From assembly GCA_000619965.1 (NCBI GenBank), contig JHVD01000020.1:1-54042 (forward strand): a DNA stretch of 54,042 bases. Reading direction: 5' to 3'. Below, piece by piece: positions 27,026 to 36,474 of this stretch. This stretch comes from Propionibacteriaceae bacterium P6A17 (lineage in GTDB: Bacteria; Actinomycetota; Actinomycetes; Propionibacteriales; Propionibacteriaceae). The position numbers and the translations under genes are program-made. The notes under the pieces were generated by a model, which worked only from the letters and a program-made list of their open reading frames with translations, was not told the origin of the DNA and did no database searches. The stretch's first letter is position 1. Each line of letters opens with the position of its first letter.

Positions 27026-27818
27026 CGCCGTCCGCCGCCGGCTGCTCCTGCGGCTGCGAATCGTCCCCCGCGACGGGCTCCGATGCATCCTCGGGGCTGG
27101 CTGCGGCGTCCGCCTCGTCGGCCTCGGGTGCGGCAGTCACCTCGTCGGACGCTTCCTCCACGGCGGGGGCCTCTTCGTCCAACAGGACGACCGTCGGGGC
27201 CACCTCCCGCAGCGTCTCCAGGGATACGACGCCGACGCGCACGACCACGCCCTCCTCCCGCACTGAGAAGTCGACGATCGTCGACGGCACCAGACCTGGA
27301 GTGGGCCCGCCGTCGAGGTACACCGCCACGGAATCCCCGAGCTGCGACTCGGCCTCCGCCGCGGTGGTGGCGGGCGGCTCGCCCGAGATGTTCGCAGAGC
27401 TGACCGCCAACGGCCCGGTGCGCCGCAGGAGTTCACGGGCGCCGTCGTGGGCGGGCACCCGCAGCGCGACGGTGTCCCCCGCCTCCCCGAGGTGGAGCCC
27501 TCCCCCCGACTGGGCACGCAGAATGAGGGTGAGCGGCCCGGGCCAGAACGCGTCGGCCAGCTTCTTCGCCGCCTCGGGCACGGCCGCGACCAACGCCCGG
27601 AGCATCGTGCGCTCGGCGATCAGCACCGGCGGGGGCATGTCCCTGCCGCGTCGCTTCGCGTCCAGCAACCCCTGCACGGCCAACTCCGAGAACGGGTCCG
27701 CACCGATGCCGTAGACGGTGTCCGTCGGCAGCACCACGCAGCGCCCTTCCCGGACCGCGTCAACGGCGGCACCCAAGCCTTGCTCGTCAAGCTCCATCGC
27801 ACTCACACGTCCCATCAT
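27018..27818 (-). CDS. tsaC: Threonylcarbamoyl-AMP synthase with an acidic C-terminal tail
   Basis: TsaC/Sua5 makes threonylcarbamoyl-AMP for the t6A modification of tRNAs that read ANN codons. The fold is clear: CVVLPTDTVYGIGADPFSE, KRRGRDMPPPVLI, FWPGPLTLIL, DTVALRVPAHDGARELLRRTGPLAVSSANISGEPP and GLVPSTIVDFS. From about residue 200 an acidic Glu/Asp/Ala-rich tail of some 60 residues follows, unrelated to the catalytic domain. Start choice: ATG 27818 is placed about nine bases after GAAGGGG; GTG 27827 and ATG 27815 are alternatives. Confidence 0.92.
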   Translation of the reverse strand: MMGRVSAMELDEQGLGAAVDAVREGRCVVLPTDTVYGIGADPFSELAVQGLLDAKRRGRDMPPPVLIAERTMLRALVAAVPEAAKKLADAFWPGPLTLILRAQSGGGLHLGEAGDTVALRVPAHDGARELLRRTGPLAVSSANISGEPPATTAAEAESQLGDSVAVYLDGGPTPGLVPSTIVDFSVREEGVVVRVGVVSLETLREVAPTVVLLDEEAPAVEEASDEVTAAPEADEADAAASPEDASEPVAGDDSQPQEQPAADGDA

Positions 27819-27819
27819 G

Positions 27820-28677
27820 TCATGCACCCCTTCGTGCGACGACGTAGCGAGGCCGCCGCGCGTGATCGAGATGCCCCTCGGCGTCCACGAATCCGTACGC
27901 CCCGAGGAGCCCGACGAGCTGCCCCTGGTGGGACTCGTCGTGTTCGACGACGAGCACCCCGCCGGGTTTCAGCAGCCTGGCCGCCGCCGAAGCGACCGCA
28001 GGCATCAGCGCGAGCCCGTCCTCCCCCGCGAACAGCGCCTCGTCGGGGTCGCGTCCCAGGACGTCGACGGGCAGGCGCACCCGCTCGGGCTCCGGCACGT
28101 AGGGTGGATTGACCGCCACCACGTCGACGGTGCCGTCGAGCGCGGGGAATGCCGAGTCGAGGTCACCGTGGTCGATCTCGACGCCGAGTCCGTCCAGGTT
28201 GCGTCTCAGATAGGCGAGGGCCTCGTCGGAGCGCTCATTGGCATACGCCCTGACCCCGCCGAGCTCGCGCACGACCGAGCGGGTGATGGCCCCCGAGCCT
28301 GCGCACAGCTCCACGAAGACCCTCATCCCCGGGGAACGCGCCGCGAGAGCGTCGATGGCCGCTCCGGCCACGAGCTCGGTCTCGGGCCTCGGGATGAACA
28401 CGCCGGGGCCGACCTCGACCTCCTCGTACCGGAAGAACGCTCGCCCCATGATGTGCTGCACCGGCTCGCCGGCGAGCCGCCGCTCCACCAGCGGCTCGAG
28501 GGCCCGCACGAGCTCGTCGTCCACCTCCCAGCGCCTGAACAGCTCGCCGGGAGTCAGCCCCGCTGCATGCGCCACGAGCCACTGCGCGTCGGCACCGGGG
28601 CTCGCGAATCCTGCGGCATCCAGCCGCGCAGCGACCTCGGCGACGAGGTCCGATGGCCTGGCGGGACGGGCGGTCAT
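27820..28677 (-). CDS. prmC: Peptide chain release factor N5-glutamine methyltransferase
   Basis: PrmC (HemK) methylates the Gln of the GGQ motif in release factors. The 285-residue protein has an N-terminal helical domain and a Rossmann methyltransferase domain with [16 protein letters not shown] (AdoMet site) and the catalytic VNPPYVPEP (NPPY). The usual downstream FIPRPETE region is present ([14 protein letters not shown]). Its ATG overlaps the prfA stop (ATGA), tying enzyme and substrate together. Confidence 0.95.
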   Translation of the reverse strand: MTARPARPSDLVAEVAARLDAAGFASPGADAQWLVAHAAGLTPGELFRRWEVDDELVRALEPLVERRLAGEPVQHIMGRAFFRYEEVEVGPGVFIPRPETELVAGAAIDALAARSPGMRVFVELCAGSGAITRSVVRELGGVRAYANERSDEALAYLRRNLDGLGVEIDHGDLDSAFPALDGTVDVVAVNPPYVPEPERVRLPVDVLGRDPDEALFAGEDGLALMPAVASAAARLLKPGGVLVVEHDESHQGQLVGLLGAYGFVDAEGHLDHARRPRYVVARRGA

Positions 28678-29735
28678 GCGCCGACGCTGGCCAGACGTTC
28701 GGCCAGGTCCTGCTCGGCGAGCGCATCGAGCAGCGCCGTCAGCGACCCGTCCAAGACCTGGTCCAGGTTGTGTGCCTTGAAACCGATGCGGTGATCGGTG
28801 ATCCGGTTCTCCGGGAAGTTGTAGGTGCGGATGCGCTCGGAGCGGTCGACGGTGCGCACCTGCGACTTGCGGCTCTCCGCGGCCTCGGCGGCGGCCTGCT
28901 CCTCCGCGAGCGCCGTGAGCCGGGCGCGCAGCATCCGCATCGCCGACTCGCGGTTCTGGATCTGCGATCGTTCGTTCTGACAGCTCACGACGACGCCAGT
29001 GGGCAGGTGGGTGATGCGCACGGCGGAATCCGTAGTGTTCACACCCTGGCCGCCGGGCCCCGAGCTGCGGAACACATCGATGCGCAGGTCGTCGGGATTG
29101 ATCTCGACGTCCTCGGCCTCGACGTCCGGCGCGACGAGCACCCCCGCGGCCGACGTGTGGATGCGGCCCTGCGTCTCCGTCACGGGCACCCGCTGGACGC
29201 GATGCACCCCACCCTCGAACTTGAGCCGCCCATAGGGGGCGAGCTCGCCACCACCCTTGATCGCCAGCGTCACCGACTTGTACCCGCCAAGGTCGGTCAC
29301 CTGCGCGTCGAGGACGTCGACCTTCCAACCGACCTGCTCGGCGTAGCGGAGATACATCTTGCACAGGTCCGCAGCGAACAGCGCAGACTCCTCCCCGCCC
29401 TCGCCGGACTTGATCTCGAGGATCGCGTCCGCGTCGTCGTTCGGGTCGCGCGGTGTCAACAGTCGCGTCAACCGCGCGGTCATCTGCTCGATCTGCTCGT
29501 CGAGGGCAACCACCTCCTCGGCGAAGGAGTCGTCCTCGGCGGCGAGCTCGGCCGCGGCCTCGCGATCCGCCACGAGCTGCCGGTGCGCCTCGATCCCTTC
29601 GACGATCGGGCGCAGGCTCGCGTAGCGCCGCCCCACCTTGCGCGACCGCGTCAGGTCGGCCAGCACCTCAGGGTCGGCGAGCTGCCCCTCGAGTTGGTGG
29701 AACTCCTCCACCAACGGTGCTGCGTTCTCGAACAT
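28674..29735 (-). CDS. prfA: Peptide chain release factor 1
   Basis: RF1 reads UAA and UAG and releases the finished peptide. The 353-residue protein contains the anticodon-like motif region around [16 protein letters not shown] and the catalytic GGQ in [24 protein letters not shown]. The ATG at 29735 is chosen because CAGGAG lies about six bases upstream and the family starts here ([16 protein letters not shown]). A 13-bp hairpin lies 23 bases upstream of the start. Confidence 0.97.
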   Translation of the reverse strand: MFENAAPLVEEFHQLEGQLADPEVLADLTRSRKVGRRYASLRPIVEGIEAHRQLVADREAAAELAAEDDSFAEEVVALDEQIEQMTARLTRLLTPRDPNDDADAILEIKSGEGGEESALFAADLCKMYLRYAEQVGWKVDVLDAQVTDLGGYKSVTLAIKGGGELAPYGRLKFEGGVHRVQRVPVTETQGRIHTSAAGVLVAPDVEAEDVEINPDDLRIDVFRSSGPGGQGVNTTDSAVRITHLPTGVVVSCQNERSQIQNRESAMRMLRARLTALAEEQAAAEAAESRKSQVRTVDRSERIRTYNFPENRITDHRIGFKAHNLDQVLDGSLTALLDALAEQDLAERLASVGA

Positions 29736-29758
29736 GCTGGCTCCTGGCTGCAATGGGT

Positions 29759-29790
29759 GGAGGGGCACTGGGCTTCACCAGTGCCCCTCC
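29759..29790 (-). terminator. Hairpin just upstream of prfA (terminator or 5' leader element)
   Basis: A perfect 13-bp stem (29759-29771 with 29778-29790, GGAGGGGCACTGG) has a six-base loop. It has no U-tract and lies 23 bases before the prfA start, so it could end read-through from rpmE or be a structured leader of prfA. Confidence 0.55.
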
Positions 29791-29824
29791 GGGGATTGAT
29801 CCTCCCGCCGCTCAGCCGCGGCGA

Positions 29825-29990
29825 GGTCTCGCTACACACGCACTCAGCGCGCGCACTCGACAACCAAGGTCTCGATACACACGCGCTCAGCGCGCGCACT
29901 CGACAACCAAGGTCTCGATACACACGCGCTCAGCGCGCGCACTCGACAACCAAGGTCTCGATACACACGCGCTCAGCGCGCGCACTCGAC
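29825..29990. repeat. Tandem array of a 43-base palindrome-containing unit
   Basis: Four copies start at 29825, 29868, 29911 and 29954, exactly 43 bases apart. Each begins GGTCTCGATACACACG and contains the self-complementary core GCGCTCAGCGCGC; copies end CACTCGAC. The first copy differs at two positions, and the last is cut after 37 bases. The array lies between the rpmE terminator and the prfA leader hairpin. It has no variable spacers, so it is not a CRISPR array. Confidence 0.85.
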
Positions 29991-29991
29991 C

Positions 29992-30029
29992 TGACACCGG
30001 CAACGCTCCTCGAGCGTTGCGCGGTGTCA
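29992..30029 (-). terminator. rpmE terminator overlapping its stop codon
   Basis: TGACACCG-GCAACGCTC (29992-30008) pairs with GAGCGTTGC-CGGTGTCA (30012-30029), 17 bp with one bulged base and a three-base loop. The rpmE stop codon (30027-30029) forms the base of the stem. Confidence 0.75.
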
Positions 30030-30233
30030 CTTCTTGGCGTAGCGGCGCTCGAAGCGGGCCACACGACCGCCGGTGTCGAGGATCTTCTGCTTGCCCGTGT
30101 AGAACGGGTGGCAGGCCGAGCACACGTCGGCGCTCATGGCTCCCTTGGCGTAAGTGCTGCGGGTGGTGAAGGTGTTGCCACACGTGCACGTCACGGTGAC
30201 TTCCTGGTACTCGGGGTGGATGCCCTGCTTCAT
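30027..30233 (-). CDS. rpmE: 50S ribosomal protein bL31 (zinc-binding form)
   Basis: This 68-residue protein begins [19 protein letters not shown]. The four cysteines (Cys16, Cys18, Cys38, Cys41) mark the zinc-containing form, as opposed to the zinc-free paralogue made under zinc starvation. The ATG at 30233 has AGGAGT upstream; the longer frame to 30293 has no family support. It lies between rho and prfA, as in Mycobacterium. Confidence 0.97.
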   Translation of the reverse strand: MKQGIHPEYQEVTVTCTCGNTFTTRSTYAKGAMSADVCSACHPFYTGKQKILDTGGRVARFERRYAKK

Positions 30234-30343
30234 GTGAACTCCTGATGTGTGTGTTGCCCGGGTCGCAGACCGGCGGCCTGCGTGAACCGGCACGGCGTCC
30301 CATTATGCCGCGTCCGCCTGAAAAGACGAAACGCGGCACCGGC

Positions 30344-32146
30344 TCAGTCCGAAGACGGGGTGGTCTTCAGGACCGAGAGGAGGAACTCGTGGTTGTTCTG
30401 CGTCTTGCGCATGCGGCTGAGCAGCGTCTCGAGTGCCCCGGAATCGTCAAGCCCCGACAAGGCGCGGCGCAGCTTCCAGATGATGGTGAGCTCGTCGCGA
30501 CCCAGCAGCAGATCCTCGCGACGGGTGCCCGAGGCGTCGACGTCGATCGCGGGGAAGATTCGCTTGTCGGCCAGCTCGCGGCGCAGCCTGAGCTCCATGT
30601 TGCCCGTGCCCTTGAACTCCTCGAAGATGACCTCGTCCATGCGCGAGCCGGTCTCGATGAGGGCGGTGGCCAAGATGGTCAGCGAACCGCCGTTTTCGAT
30701 GTTGCGCGCGGCGCCGAAGAACTTCTTGGGCGGGTAGAGCGCAGCCGAATCGACGCCGCCGGAGAGGATGCGGCCCGACGCCGGGGCGGCGAGGTTGTAG
30801 GCGCGGCCAAGGCGCGTGATGCCGTCGAGCAGCACGACCACGTCGTGGCCCAACTCGACCAGGCGCTTGGCCCGCTCGATCGCAAGCTCCGAAATCGTCG
30901 TGTGGTCCTCGGCGGGGCGGTCGAACGTCGACGCGATGACCTCACCCGACACGGTCCGCTGGAAGTCGGTGACCTCCTCGGGGCGCTCGTCGACGAGGAC
31001 CACCATCAGATGGACCTCGGGGTTGTTCGCGGTGATCGCGTTGGCGATCGACTGCATGACCATCGTCTTGCCCGCCTTCGGCGGCGACACGATCAGGCCA
31101 CGCTGCCCCTTGCCGATGGGCGAGACGAGGTCGATGATGCGTCCGGTGAACGCATTCTGCACCGTCTCCATCCGCAGCCGCTCCTGGGGGTAGAGCGGCG
31201 TGAGCTTCGCGAACTCGGGCCGGTTGCGGCCCTTCTCTGGAAGGTCGCCGTTGATCGAATCAATCCTCACCAGCGGGTTGTACTTCTCCTTGCGCTCGCC
31301 TTCCTTCGGAGTGCGAATGGCGCCAGTGATGACGTCCCCGCGGCGGAGGCCGTACTTGCGCACGGTGCCCATCGACAGGTAGGCGTCGTGCGGGCCCGGC
31401 AGGTAGCCCGAGGTGCGGACGAATGCGTAGTTGTCGAGGATGTCGACGATGCCCGATACGTTGGACAAGACGTCGCCCTCGTTGATCTGGGGCTCGGCAT
31501 CGTTGTTGGGCAGCCCGGCGCCGTTGCGGGAGCGACGGTTCTGGCGGTCACGGTTGCGCCGACGACGGCTGCGGCGCGATCCGCCCTGACCATCGTCGTC
31601 GTAGCTGACGTCCGCCGAGCTGGGCTGAGACTCGGCCGCGGGCGCCGGAGCGACCGCCTTCGGGCTCGTCTCGCCCATGGCCGCGGCCAGCAGCTCGCCG
31701 ACCTCCTCGATCGTCTCCGCCTGGGCGCTGCGGTCGCGCTCGTTGCGGGCCCGGCGACGTCGGGACCGGCCGGAGGGCTGGTCGCCGCGCGCGTCCTGCT
31801 CCTGCTCCGACTGCCGCGACTGCTCGGCCGGGCGCTCGGCGTGGGCCTGCCGCTCGGGCTGGGCCTGCGCCCCCCGACGTTCCTCGCGCTCCTGGGACTG
31901 CTGCGAGTCGGACCCGCGACGGTCCGCACGCACCGGCTCGTCGCCCGAGGCGGGCCTCGTCGTGCGCTCCGCGCGAACGGGGGCCTCCGACGACGGACGC
32001 CGCTTGGCCGCGGCCCCCTGCCCGCCGCCTGCCTCGATGGCGCTCACGAGTTCGGCCTTGCGCATCGTGGAGATGCCCTTGATCCCCATGCCGGCGGCCA
32101 TCTGCTTCAATTCGGCGAGCTTCAACGTCGCCAGGGACTCGGTCAC
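30344..32146 (-). CDS. rho: Transcription termination factor Rho
   Basis: Rho is a hexameric RNA helicase that ends transcription. This 600-residue protein has the N-terminal Rho-N helix bundle (about 1-45, ESLATLKLAELKQMAAGMGI). A large Arg/Gln/Glu/Ser-rich disordered insert (about 46-200) follows, with repeated RRR runs. Then come the RNA-binding cold-shock domain (from about 210, SGIVDILDNYAFVRTSGYLPG) and the ATPase core: Walker A SPPKAGKT, Walker B VVVLLDGITRLGRAYN, Q/R loops. The insert is typical of high-GC actinobacteria. The GTG start at 32146 has GGAAGGA upstream. The 161 bases before it separate rho from thrB and should hold its promoter. Confidence 0.97.
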   Translation of the reverse strand: MTESLATLKLAELKQMAAGMGIKGISTMRKAELVSAIEAGGGQGAAAKRRPSSEAPVRAERTTRPASGDEPVRADRRGSDSQQSQEREERRGAQAQPERQAHAERPAEQSRQSEQEQDARGDQPSGRSRRRRARNERDRSAQAETIEEVGELLAAAMGETSPKAVAPAPAAESQPSSADVSYDDDGQGGSRRSRRRRNRDRQNRRSRNGAGLPNNDAEPQINEGDVLSNVSGIVDILDNYAFVRTSGYLPGPHDAYLSMGTVRKYGLRRGDVITGAIRTPKEGERKEKYNPLVRIDSINGDLPEKGRNRPEFAKLTPLYPQERLRMETVQNAFTGRIIDLVSPIGKGQRGLIVSPPKAGKTMVMQSIANAITANNPEVHLMVVLVDERPEEVTDFQRTVSGEVIASTFDRPAEDHTTISELAIERAKRLVELGHDVVVLLDGITRLGRAYNLAAPASGRILSGGVDSAALYPPKKFFGAARNIENGGSLTILATALIETGSRMDEVIFEEFKGTGNMELRLRRELADKRIFPAIDVDASGTRREDLLLGRDELTIIWKLRRALSGLDDSGALETLLSRMRKTQNNHEFLLSVLKTTPSSD

Positions 32147-32307
32147 GAATAATCCTTCCGAGCGCCGATCAAGGGCGCAATCGGGTAATGCTGTGATTCG
32201 GATGACTCCGGTTGCGGCCGTCCACGCAGGAATCTCTCGTGGTCGCAGAAATCTCGGAGCTGGGTTCACACTACCACTGCGCGAACCAGCTTCCAAGGCG
32301 GGGGCGC

Positions 32308-33180
32308 TCAGCGCTCCACGACCACCCCGGAGCCGATCGGCAGCGCGTGCGCGACGAAGCCCTCCCCGACGACATCCTCCGTCGCCGCGAGCTGCTCGCC
32401 GGTGCCGATCGCGAACACCGTCGGCCCCGCACCCGAGACGGTCGCGGGCACGCCCACCGCGCGCAGTCGGTCCATGAGCGCGATCGTACTGGGCATCAGC
32501 GCGGCGCGCTGCCGCTGGTGCAGCCGGTCATCCGTCGCCCCCAGCAGGAGATCCGGGCGGCGCTCCAGCGCCAGCACCAGGCGTCCCGCCGCCGCGGACT
32601 GGGCCACCGCGTCCAGCCGAGGGACGTCGTCGGGCAACACCCCGCGCGCGGAGCTCGTCGGCACCTCGAACTGCGGCACCCACACCTTGGCCGTGAGGCG
32701 ATCGTCCAGTGCGAGCGGCTCGACGAGCACCTCGCCGCCCTCGATCCAACCCAGCGTTGCACCGCCCACGACGGCCGCGGCGGCGTTGTCGGCGTGCCCC
32801 TCGAGCAGGCACGCCAGACGCGCCACCTCGGCCCGGTCCAGCTCCTCGTCGCGCGCCAGCGTCCAGGCCAGCGCCAGCCCGGCGACGATCGCCGCGGCCG
32901 ACGAGCCGAGCCCGCGGGCATGGGGAATGCTGTTGTGACAACGCAGGACACCCCCGGGCAGACGCCCGTCGCCCCACTCGTCCAGGCCACGGCGCATCGT
33001 CGCGACGACAAGGTGCGACTCATCCAGCGGCACCTGCCCTGCACCCTCGCCCTCGACCTCGACGCGAAGCGGCCCCTCCCCAGCGTGCAGCTCGAGCTCG
33101 TCGTACCAGTCGAGGGCGATGCCGATGCAGTCGAACCCCGTGCCCACGTTGGCCGTGGTCGCGGGGACGCGAACTCTCAT
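32308..33180 (-). CDS. thrB: Homoserine kinase
   Basis: ThrB phosphorylates homoserine with ATP. The 290-residue GHMP-family kinase has the N-terminal VRVPATTANVGTGFDCIGIAL motif, the phosphate-binding loop HARGLGSSAAAIVAG and the C-terminal TVSGAGPTVFAI. Its ATG overlaps the hom stop (ATGA). In the related Mycobacterium block thrC lies between hom and thrB; here it does not. Confidence 0.95.
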   Translation of the reverse strand: MRVRVPATTANVGTGFDCIGIALDWYDELELHAGEGPLRVEVEGEGAGQVPLDESHLVVATMRRGLDEWGDGRLPGGVLRCHNSIPHARGLGSSAAAIVAGLALAWTLARDEELDRAEVARLACLLEGHADNAAAAVVGGATLGWIEGGEVLVEPLALDDRLTAKVWVPQFEVPTSSARGVLPDDVPRLDAVAQSAAAGRLVLALERRPDLLLGATDDRLHQRQRAALMPSTIALMDRLRAVGVPATVSGAGPTVFAIGTGEQLAATEDVVGEGFVAHALPIGSGVVVER

Positions 33181-34478
33181 CGCGCACCCTCGATGCGCAT
33201 GAAGCGCACGTTCTCGCCGACGAAGTCGGCCCGTCGAAGATCCTCGACGACACCCGCGAGATCCGCCTCCGCGGCCTCGTGGGTCATGAAGCCCAGGCGT
33301 GCGGCAAAGCCGTCCTGACGGCCCAGCCCCTCGAGGTAGGACTGCTGCACCGTCTGGACGGAGACGTTGTGGGAGGCGAACACGCTCGCGCAACGCGAGA
33401 GGATGCCCGGCCGGTCCTCCACCTCCAGCGACACGAAGTAGCGCGTCCTGGAGGCGCCGATCGGCGCCACCGGGCGGTTGCGGTACGTCGACGGGCTCTG
33501 GGAGGAGCCCCCGCGGACGCGATGCCGAGCGACGGTCACGACGTCTCCCATCACGGCCGACGCCGTCGGACTGCCCCCTGCGCCCGGGCCGAGGAACATG
33601 AGTTCGCCCGCCTCCCGGGTGGTGACGAAGACCGCGTTGTAGGCACCCGAGACCGCCGCGAGCGGATGCGTGAGCGGCACCATCGCCGGATGCACCTTGA
33701 CGACGACCGACTCGCCGCCGTCGTGCGCCACGGCCAGCAGCTTCACCGTGCAGTTCATGGCCTTCGCCGACTCGATGTCCTGCGTGGTGATACCCGAAAT
33801 CCCCTCGCAGTGGACCTCGCTGCCCTTGACCTTGGTGTGGAACGCGAGTCCCGCGAGCAGCGCAGCCTTCGCGGCCGCGTCGTGGCCCTCGACGTCGGCC
33901 GTCGGGTCTGCCTCCGCATAACCCAATTCCTGGGCCTGGCGAAGGGCGTCGTCGAAGGACAGCCCCGAGGTGACCATCTTGTCGAGGATGAAGTTGGTGG
34001 TGCCGTTGACGATGCCCATGACGCTGGTCACCTCGTCACCCACCAGCGACTCACGCAGCGGCCGGACGATCGGGATGGCCCCTGCGACGGCCGCCTCGTA
34101 GTAGAGGTCCACCTCGCGCGCATCCGCCAGCTCGGACAGCGACGCCAGCTCCTCGGCCAGCAACGCCTTGTTCGCGGTCACCACGGAAGCGCCGTTGTCG
34201 AGCGCGCGCCGCACCAGCGACCCTGCCGGCTCGAGCCCGCCCATCACCTCGATGAGCACGTCACTGCGGTCGACGACACCCTCCAGGTCCGTCGTGAGCA
34301 GCTCCGGGGAGATGCCGGGACGTGGCTTGTCCAGGTCGCGCACGCCCACACCGATCAGCTCCAGCCGGGTGCCGACGCGCTGCTCGAGCTCGGCGCTCTC
34401 CTCGAGGAGGATGCGCGCCACCTGCGATCCGACGGTGCCCGCGCCCAGCAGGCCAACCTTCAGGGGCTCTCCACTCAC
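33177..34478 (-). CDS. hom: Homoserine dehydrogenase with ACT domain
   Basis: It reduces aspartate semialdehyde to homoserine. The 433-residue protein has the Rossmann start KVGLLGAGTVGSQVARIL, the catalytic region VMGIVNGTTNFIL and GYAEADPTADVEGHDAAAKAALLAG. A C-terminal ACT domain (from about 350, FVSLEVEDRPGILSRCASVFASHNVSVQTVQQ) normally gives feedback control by threonine. The GTG start overlaps the lysA stop (GTGA), so lysA-hom-thrB are translationally linked. Confidence 0.96.
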   Translation of the reverse strand: MSGEPLKVGLLGAGTVGSQVARILLEESAELEQRVGTRLELIGVGVRDLDKPRPGISPELLTTDLEGVVDRSDVLIEVMGGLEPAGSLVRRALDNGASVVTANKALLAEELASLSELADAREVDLYYEAAVAGAIPIVRPLRESLVGDEVTSVMGIVNGTTNFILDKMVTSGLSFDDALRQAQELGYAEADPTADVEGHDAAAKAALLAGLAFHTKVKGSEVHCEGISGITTQDIESAKAMNCTVKLLAVAHDGGESVVVKVHPAMVPLTHPLAAVSGAYNAVFVTTREAGELMFLGPGAGGSPTASAVMGDVVTVARHRVRGGSSQSPSTYRNRPVAPIGASRTRYFVSLEVEDRPGILSRCASVFASHNVSVQTVQQSYLEGLGRQDGFAARLGFMTHEAAEADLAGVVEDLRRADFVGENVRFMRIEGAR

Positions 34479-35878
34479 TGTCCCACGTCCAATCTCATGA
34501 GGTCGTCCAAGGTCTCACGGCGCAGCAGCACCGTGCTCGTGCCGTCGAGGACGCCCACCACCGGCGGCCTCGGCACCTGGTTGTAGTTGCTCGCCATCGA
34601 GCGGGCGTAGGCGCCCGACCCGGGGACCGCAATGATGTCACCGACTGCGAGGTCACTCGGCAGGAACACGTCGCGGATCAGGATGTCGCCCCCCTCGCAG
34701 TGCTTCCCCACCACGCGACACAGCAGCGGCTCCGCGTCGGACGTGCGATTGGCGAGCACCGCGGAGTATTCGGCCGCGTACAGCGCGGGCCGGATGTTGT
34801 CGCTCATGCCGCCGTCGACCGACACGTAGGTGCGGACCTTGCCGCCCTCGAGCTCGACGGGCTTGATGGTCCCGACGGTGTACATCGCCACCCCCGCGGG
34901 GCCACAGATCGCCCGTCCGGGTTCGATCGCCAGCTCCGGCCGGGCGAGGCCCAGGGCGCGGCACTCGTGGTCGACCATCTCCTCGAACGCCGCGGCGATC
35001 TCGTCGAGCGGCTTCGGCGAGTCCGCCTCCGTGTAGGCGATGCCGAACCCGCCCCCCAGGTCGAGCGCCGGCAGCTCGACGCCCGTGGCGGTCCGGAACT
35101 GGTGGGCGAGTTTCAGGGTGCGCCGGATGGCCACCTCGAAGCCCATCGTCTCGAAGATCTGCGAGCCGATGTGCGAGTGGATCCCACGCAGGTCGATGAA
35201 GGGAGAGTGCTCGCAGCGCACCAGTGCCGCGAGCGCCTGCCCACCCTGGATCGACAGGCCGAACTTCTGGTCCTCGTGGGCGGTGGCGATGTACTCATGC
35301 GTGTGCGCCTCCACACCGGTGGTCACGCGGACCAGCGCCTGGACCCGATGCCCGCCCTCGCGGCATGCCGCCTCGATGCGCTCGATCTCCTGGAACGAGT
35401 CGACGATGAACTGTCCGACGCCCTGCTCGAGCGCAAAGGCGATCTCTTCCTCGGACTTGTTGTTGCCGTGGAATGCCAATCGCTCCGCGGGCATGCCGCC
35501 GGCGAGCGCGATGCGCATCTCCCCCATCGTCGTCACGTCGAGATTGAGCCCCTCCTCGGCCACCCAGCGCGCGATCGCGCGGGTGAGCAGCGACTTGCCC
35601 GCGTAGTAGACCTTCCAGCCGGGGAACGCCTCCTTGAAGGCAACGCAGTGAGACCGGAAGTCGGCCTCGTCGATGAAGTAGGCCGGGCTGCCATGCTCGG
35701 CCACCAGATCGGCTGCCCGCGCACCGGCGACGACGAGCCCTCCGGCGTCGTCGCGGTACGTGCCCGCGGGCCACAGCTTGAGGTCGAGCGCATTCAGATC
35801 GGCGGGACGATGGAGCCACTGCGGCTGGATGCCGGAGTAGTCGGCATGGATCGAGCCCGCGATGTGCATGTGAGTCAT
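34475..35878 (-). CDS. lysA: Diaminopimelate decarboxylase
   Basis: LysA makes L-lysine from meso-diaminopimelate. The 467-residue PLP enzyme (fold type III) shows the PLP lysine Lys95 in YYAGKSLL, HSHIGSQI, the PLP phosphate loop LDLGGGFGI, EPGRAICGPAG, and the partner-subunit motif VVGKHCEGGDIL with the active-site Cys. It leads the lysA-hom-thrB group. In Mycobacterium argS is directly upstream; here a lipoprotein gene and a tRNA-Arg gene occupy that place. Confidence 0.96.
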   Translation of the reverse strand: MTHMHIAGSIHADYSGIQPQWLHRPADLNALDLKLWPAGTYRDDAGGLVVAGARAADLVAEHGSPAYFIDEADFRSHCVAFKEAFPGWKVYYAGKSLLTRAIARWVAEEGLNLDVTTMGEMRIALAGGMPAERLAFHGNNKSEEEIAFALEQGVGQFIVDSFQEIERIEAACREGGHRVQALVRVTTGVEAHTHEYIATAHEDQKFGLSIQGGQALAALVRCEHSPFIDLRGIHSHIGSQIFETMGFEVAIRRTLKLAHQFRTATGVELPALDLGGGFGIAYTEADSPKPLDEIAAAFEEMVDHECRALGLARPELAIEPGRAICGPAGVAMYTVGTIKPVELEGGKVRTYVSVDGGMSDNIRPALYAAEYSAVLANRTSDAEPLLCRVVGKHCEGGDILIRDVFLPSDLAVGDIIAVPGSGAYARSMASNYNQVPRPPVVGVLDGTSTVLLRRETLDDLMRLDVGQ

Positions 35879-35903
35879 AGTGAGCCAAGCTTGCCAGACT
35901 GCG

Positions 35904-36395
35904 TCAGTCCGCTCTCACGAGGACCGACTGGTGGCCACGCAGCCTCACCGAGGCGGGCTCGTCGACCGGCTCCCCGTCGACGAGCACCTCCACCGCACCG
36001 CAGCGGTCGGCGAGGCAGTCGTCGTCGAACCGCACTCCCCACAACGTGAAGAGCTGGCCCAGCGTGACCTGGTCCTGGTCGGGGCCCTCGAGCCAGACGT
36101 CGCCACCGGCCTCGTGCGTGTGCACGACGGCCTGGACGGCGCGGAGCCGGTCGACGCCGATCATGGCGGGCACGGGCACCTGCTCGCCGCCGTAGACCAC
36201 GGTCAGCTCCAGGATCCACGGGTCGGTGTCCTCGCCGATGGGCCGCTGCTCGAGCCCGGACGCGTCGATGTACGAGACGGCGTCGCGCGGGGCGTCCCAC
36301 GGCGGCGCGGACTCGCGCAGCACGGCGGGCTCCGGCGCAGGACGCGACACGCACCCGACGAGGAGCAGGAGGCTGAGGAGCAGGGCCTTGCGCAT
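35904..36395 (-). CDS. Putative lipoprotein of unknown function
   Basis: This 163-residue protein has a short lipoprotein signal (RKALLLSLLLLVGCVSRP, lipobox LVGC, Cys15), so it should be anchored outside the membrane. The mature part contains two further cysteines close together (DDDCLADRCGAVEVLVDGEPV), probably a disulfide. I do not recognise the domain. It lies 25 bases before lysA and may be cotranscribed. A -10 box six bases before the ATG predicts a leaderless transcript. Confidence 0.7.
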   Translation of the reverse strand: MRKALLLSLLLLVGCVSRPAPEPAVLRESAPPWDAPRDAVSYIDASGLEQRPIGEDTDPWILELTVVYGGEQVPVPAMIGVDRLRAVQAVVHTHEAGGDVWLEGPDQDQVTLGQLFTLWGVRFDDDCLADRCGAVEVLVDGEPVDEPASVRLRGHQSVLVRAD

Positions 36396-36401
36396 GACCC
36401 C

Positions 36402-36407
36402 AACCTA
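36402..36407 (-). promoter_or_regulatory. -10 box of the lipoprotein gene, predicted leaderless
   Basis: TAGGTT on the minus strand is followed by six bases and then ATG at 36395. No ribosome-binding site is present. It is divergent from the tRNA promoter 30 bases away. Confidence 0.55.
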
Positions 36408-36436
36408 CCCGAGACGCAGCCTGTGCAGATCTTTGC

Positions 36437-36442
36437 TAGGCT
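36437..36442 (+). promoter_or_regulatory. -10 box of the tRNA-Arg gene
   Basis: TAGGCT lies 33 bases before the mature 5' end of the tRNA. It matches the -10 sequence used by several genes here. Confidence 0.45.
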
Positions 36443-36474
36443 TGGCCGGGTTCGAGTCCTGCGGGGCTCGACGG

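Noticed and set aside
29825-29990. Possible CRISPR array
   Set aside because: The whole 43-base unit is repeated without variable spacers, only four copies, and no cas genes are present.
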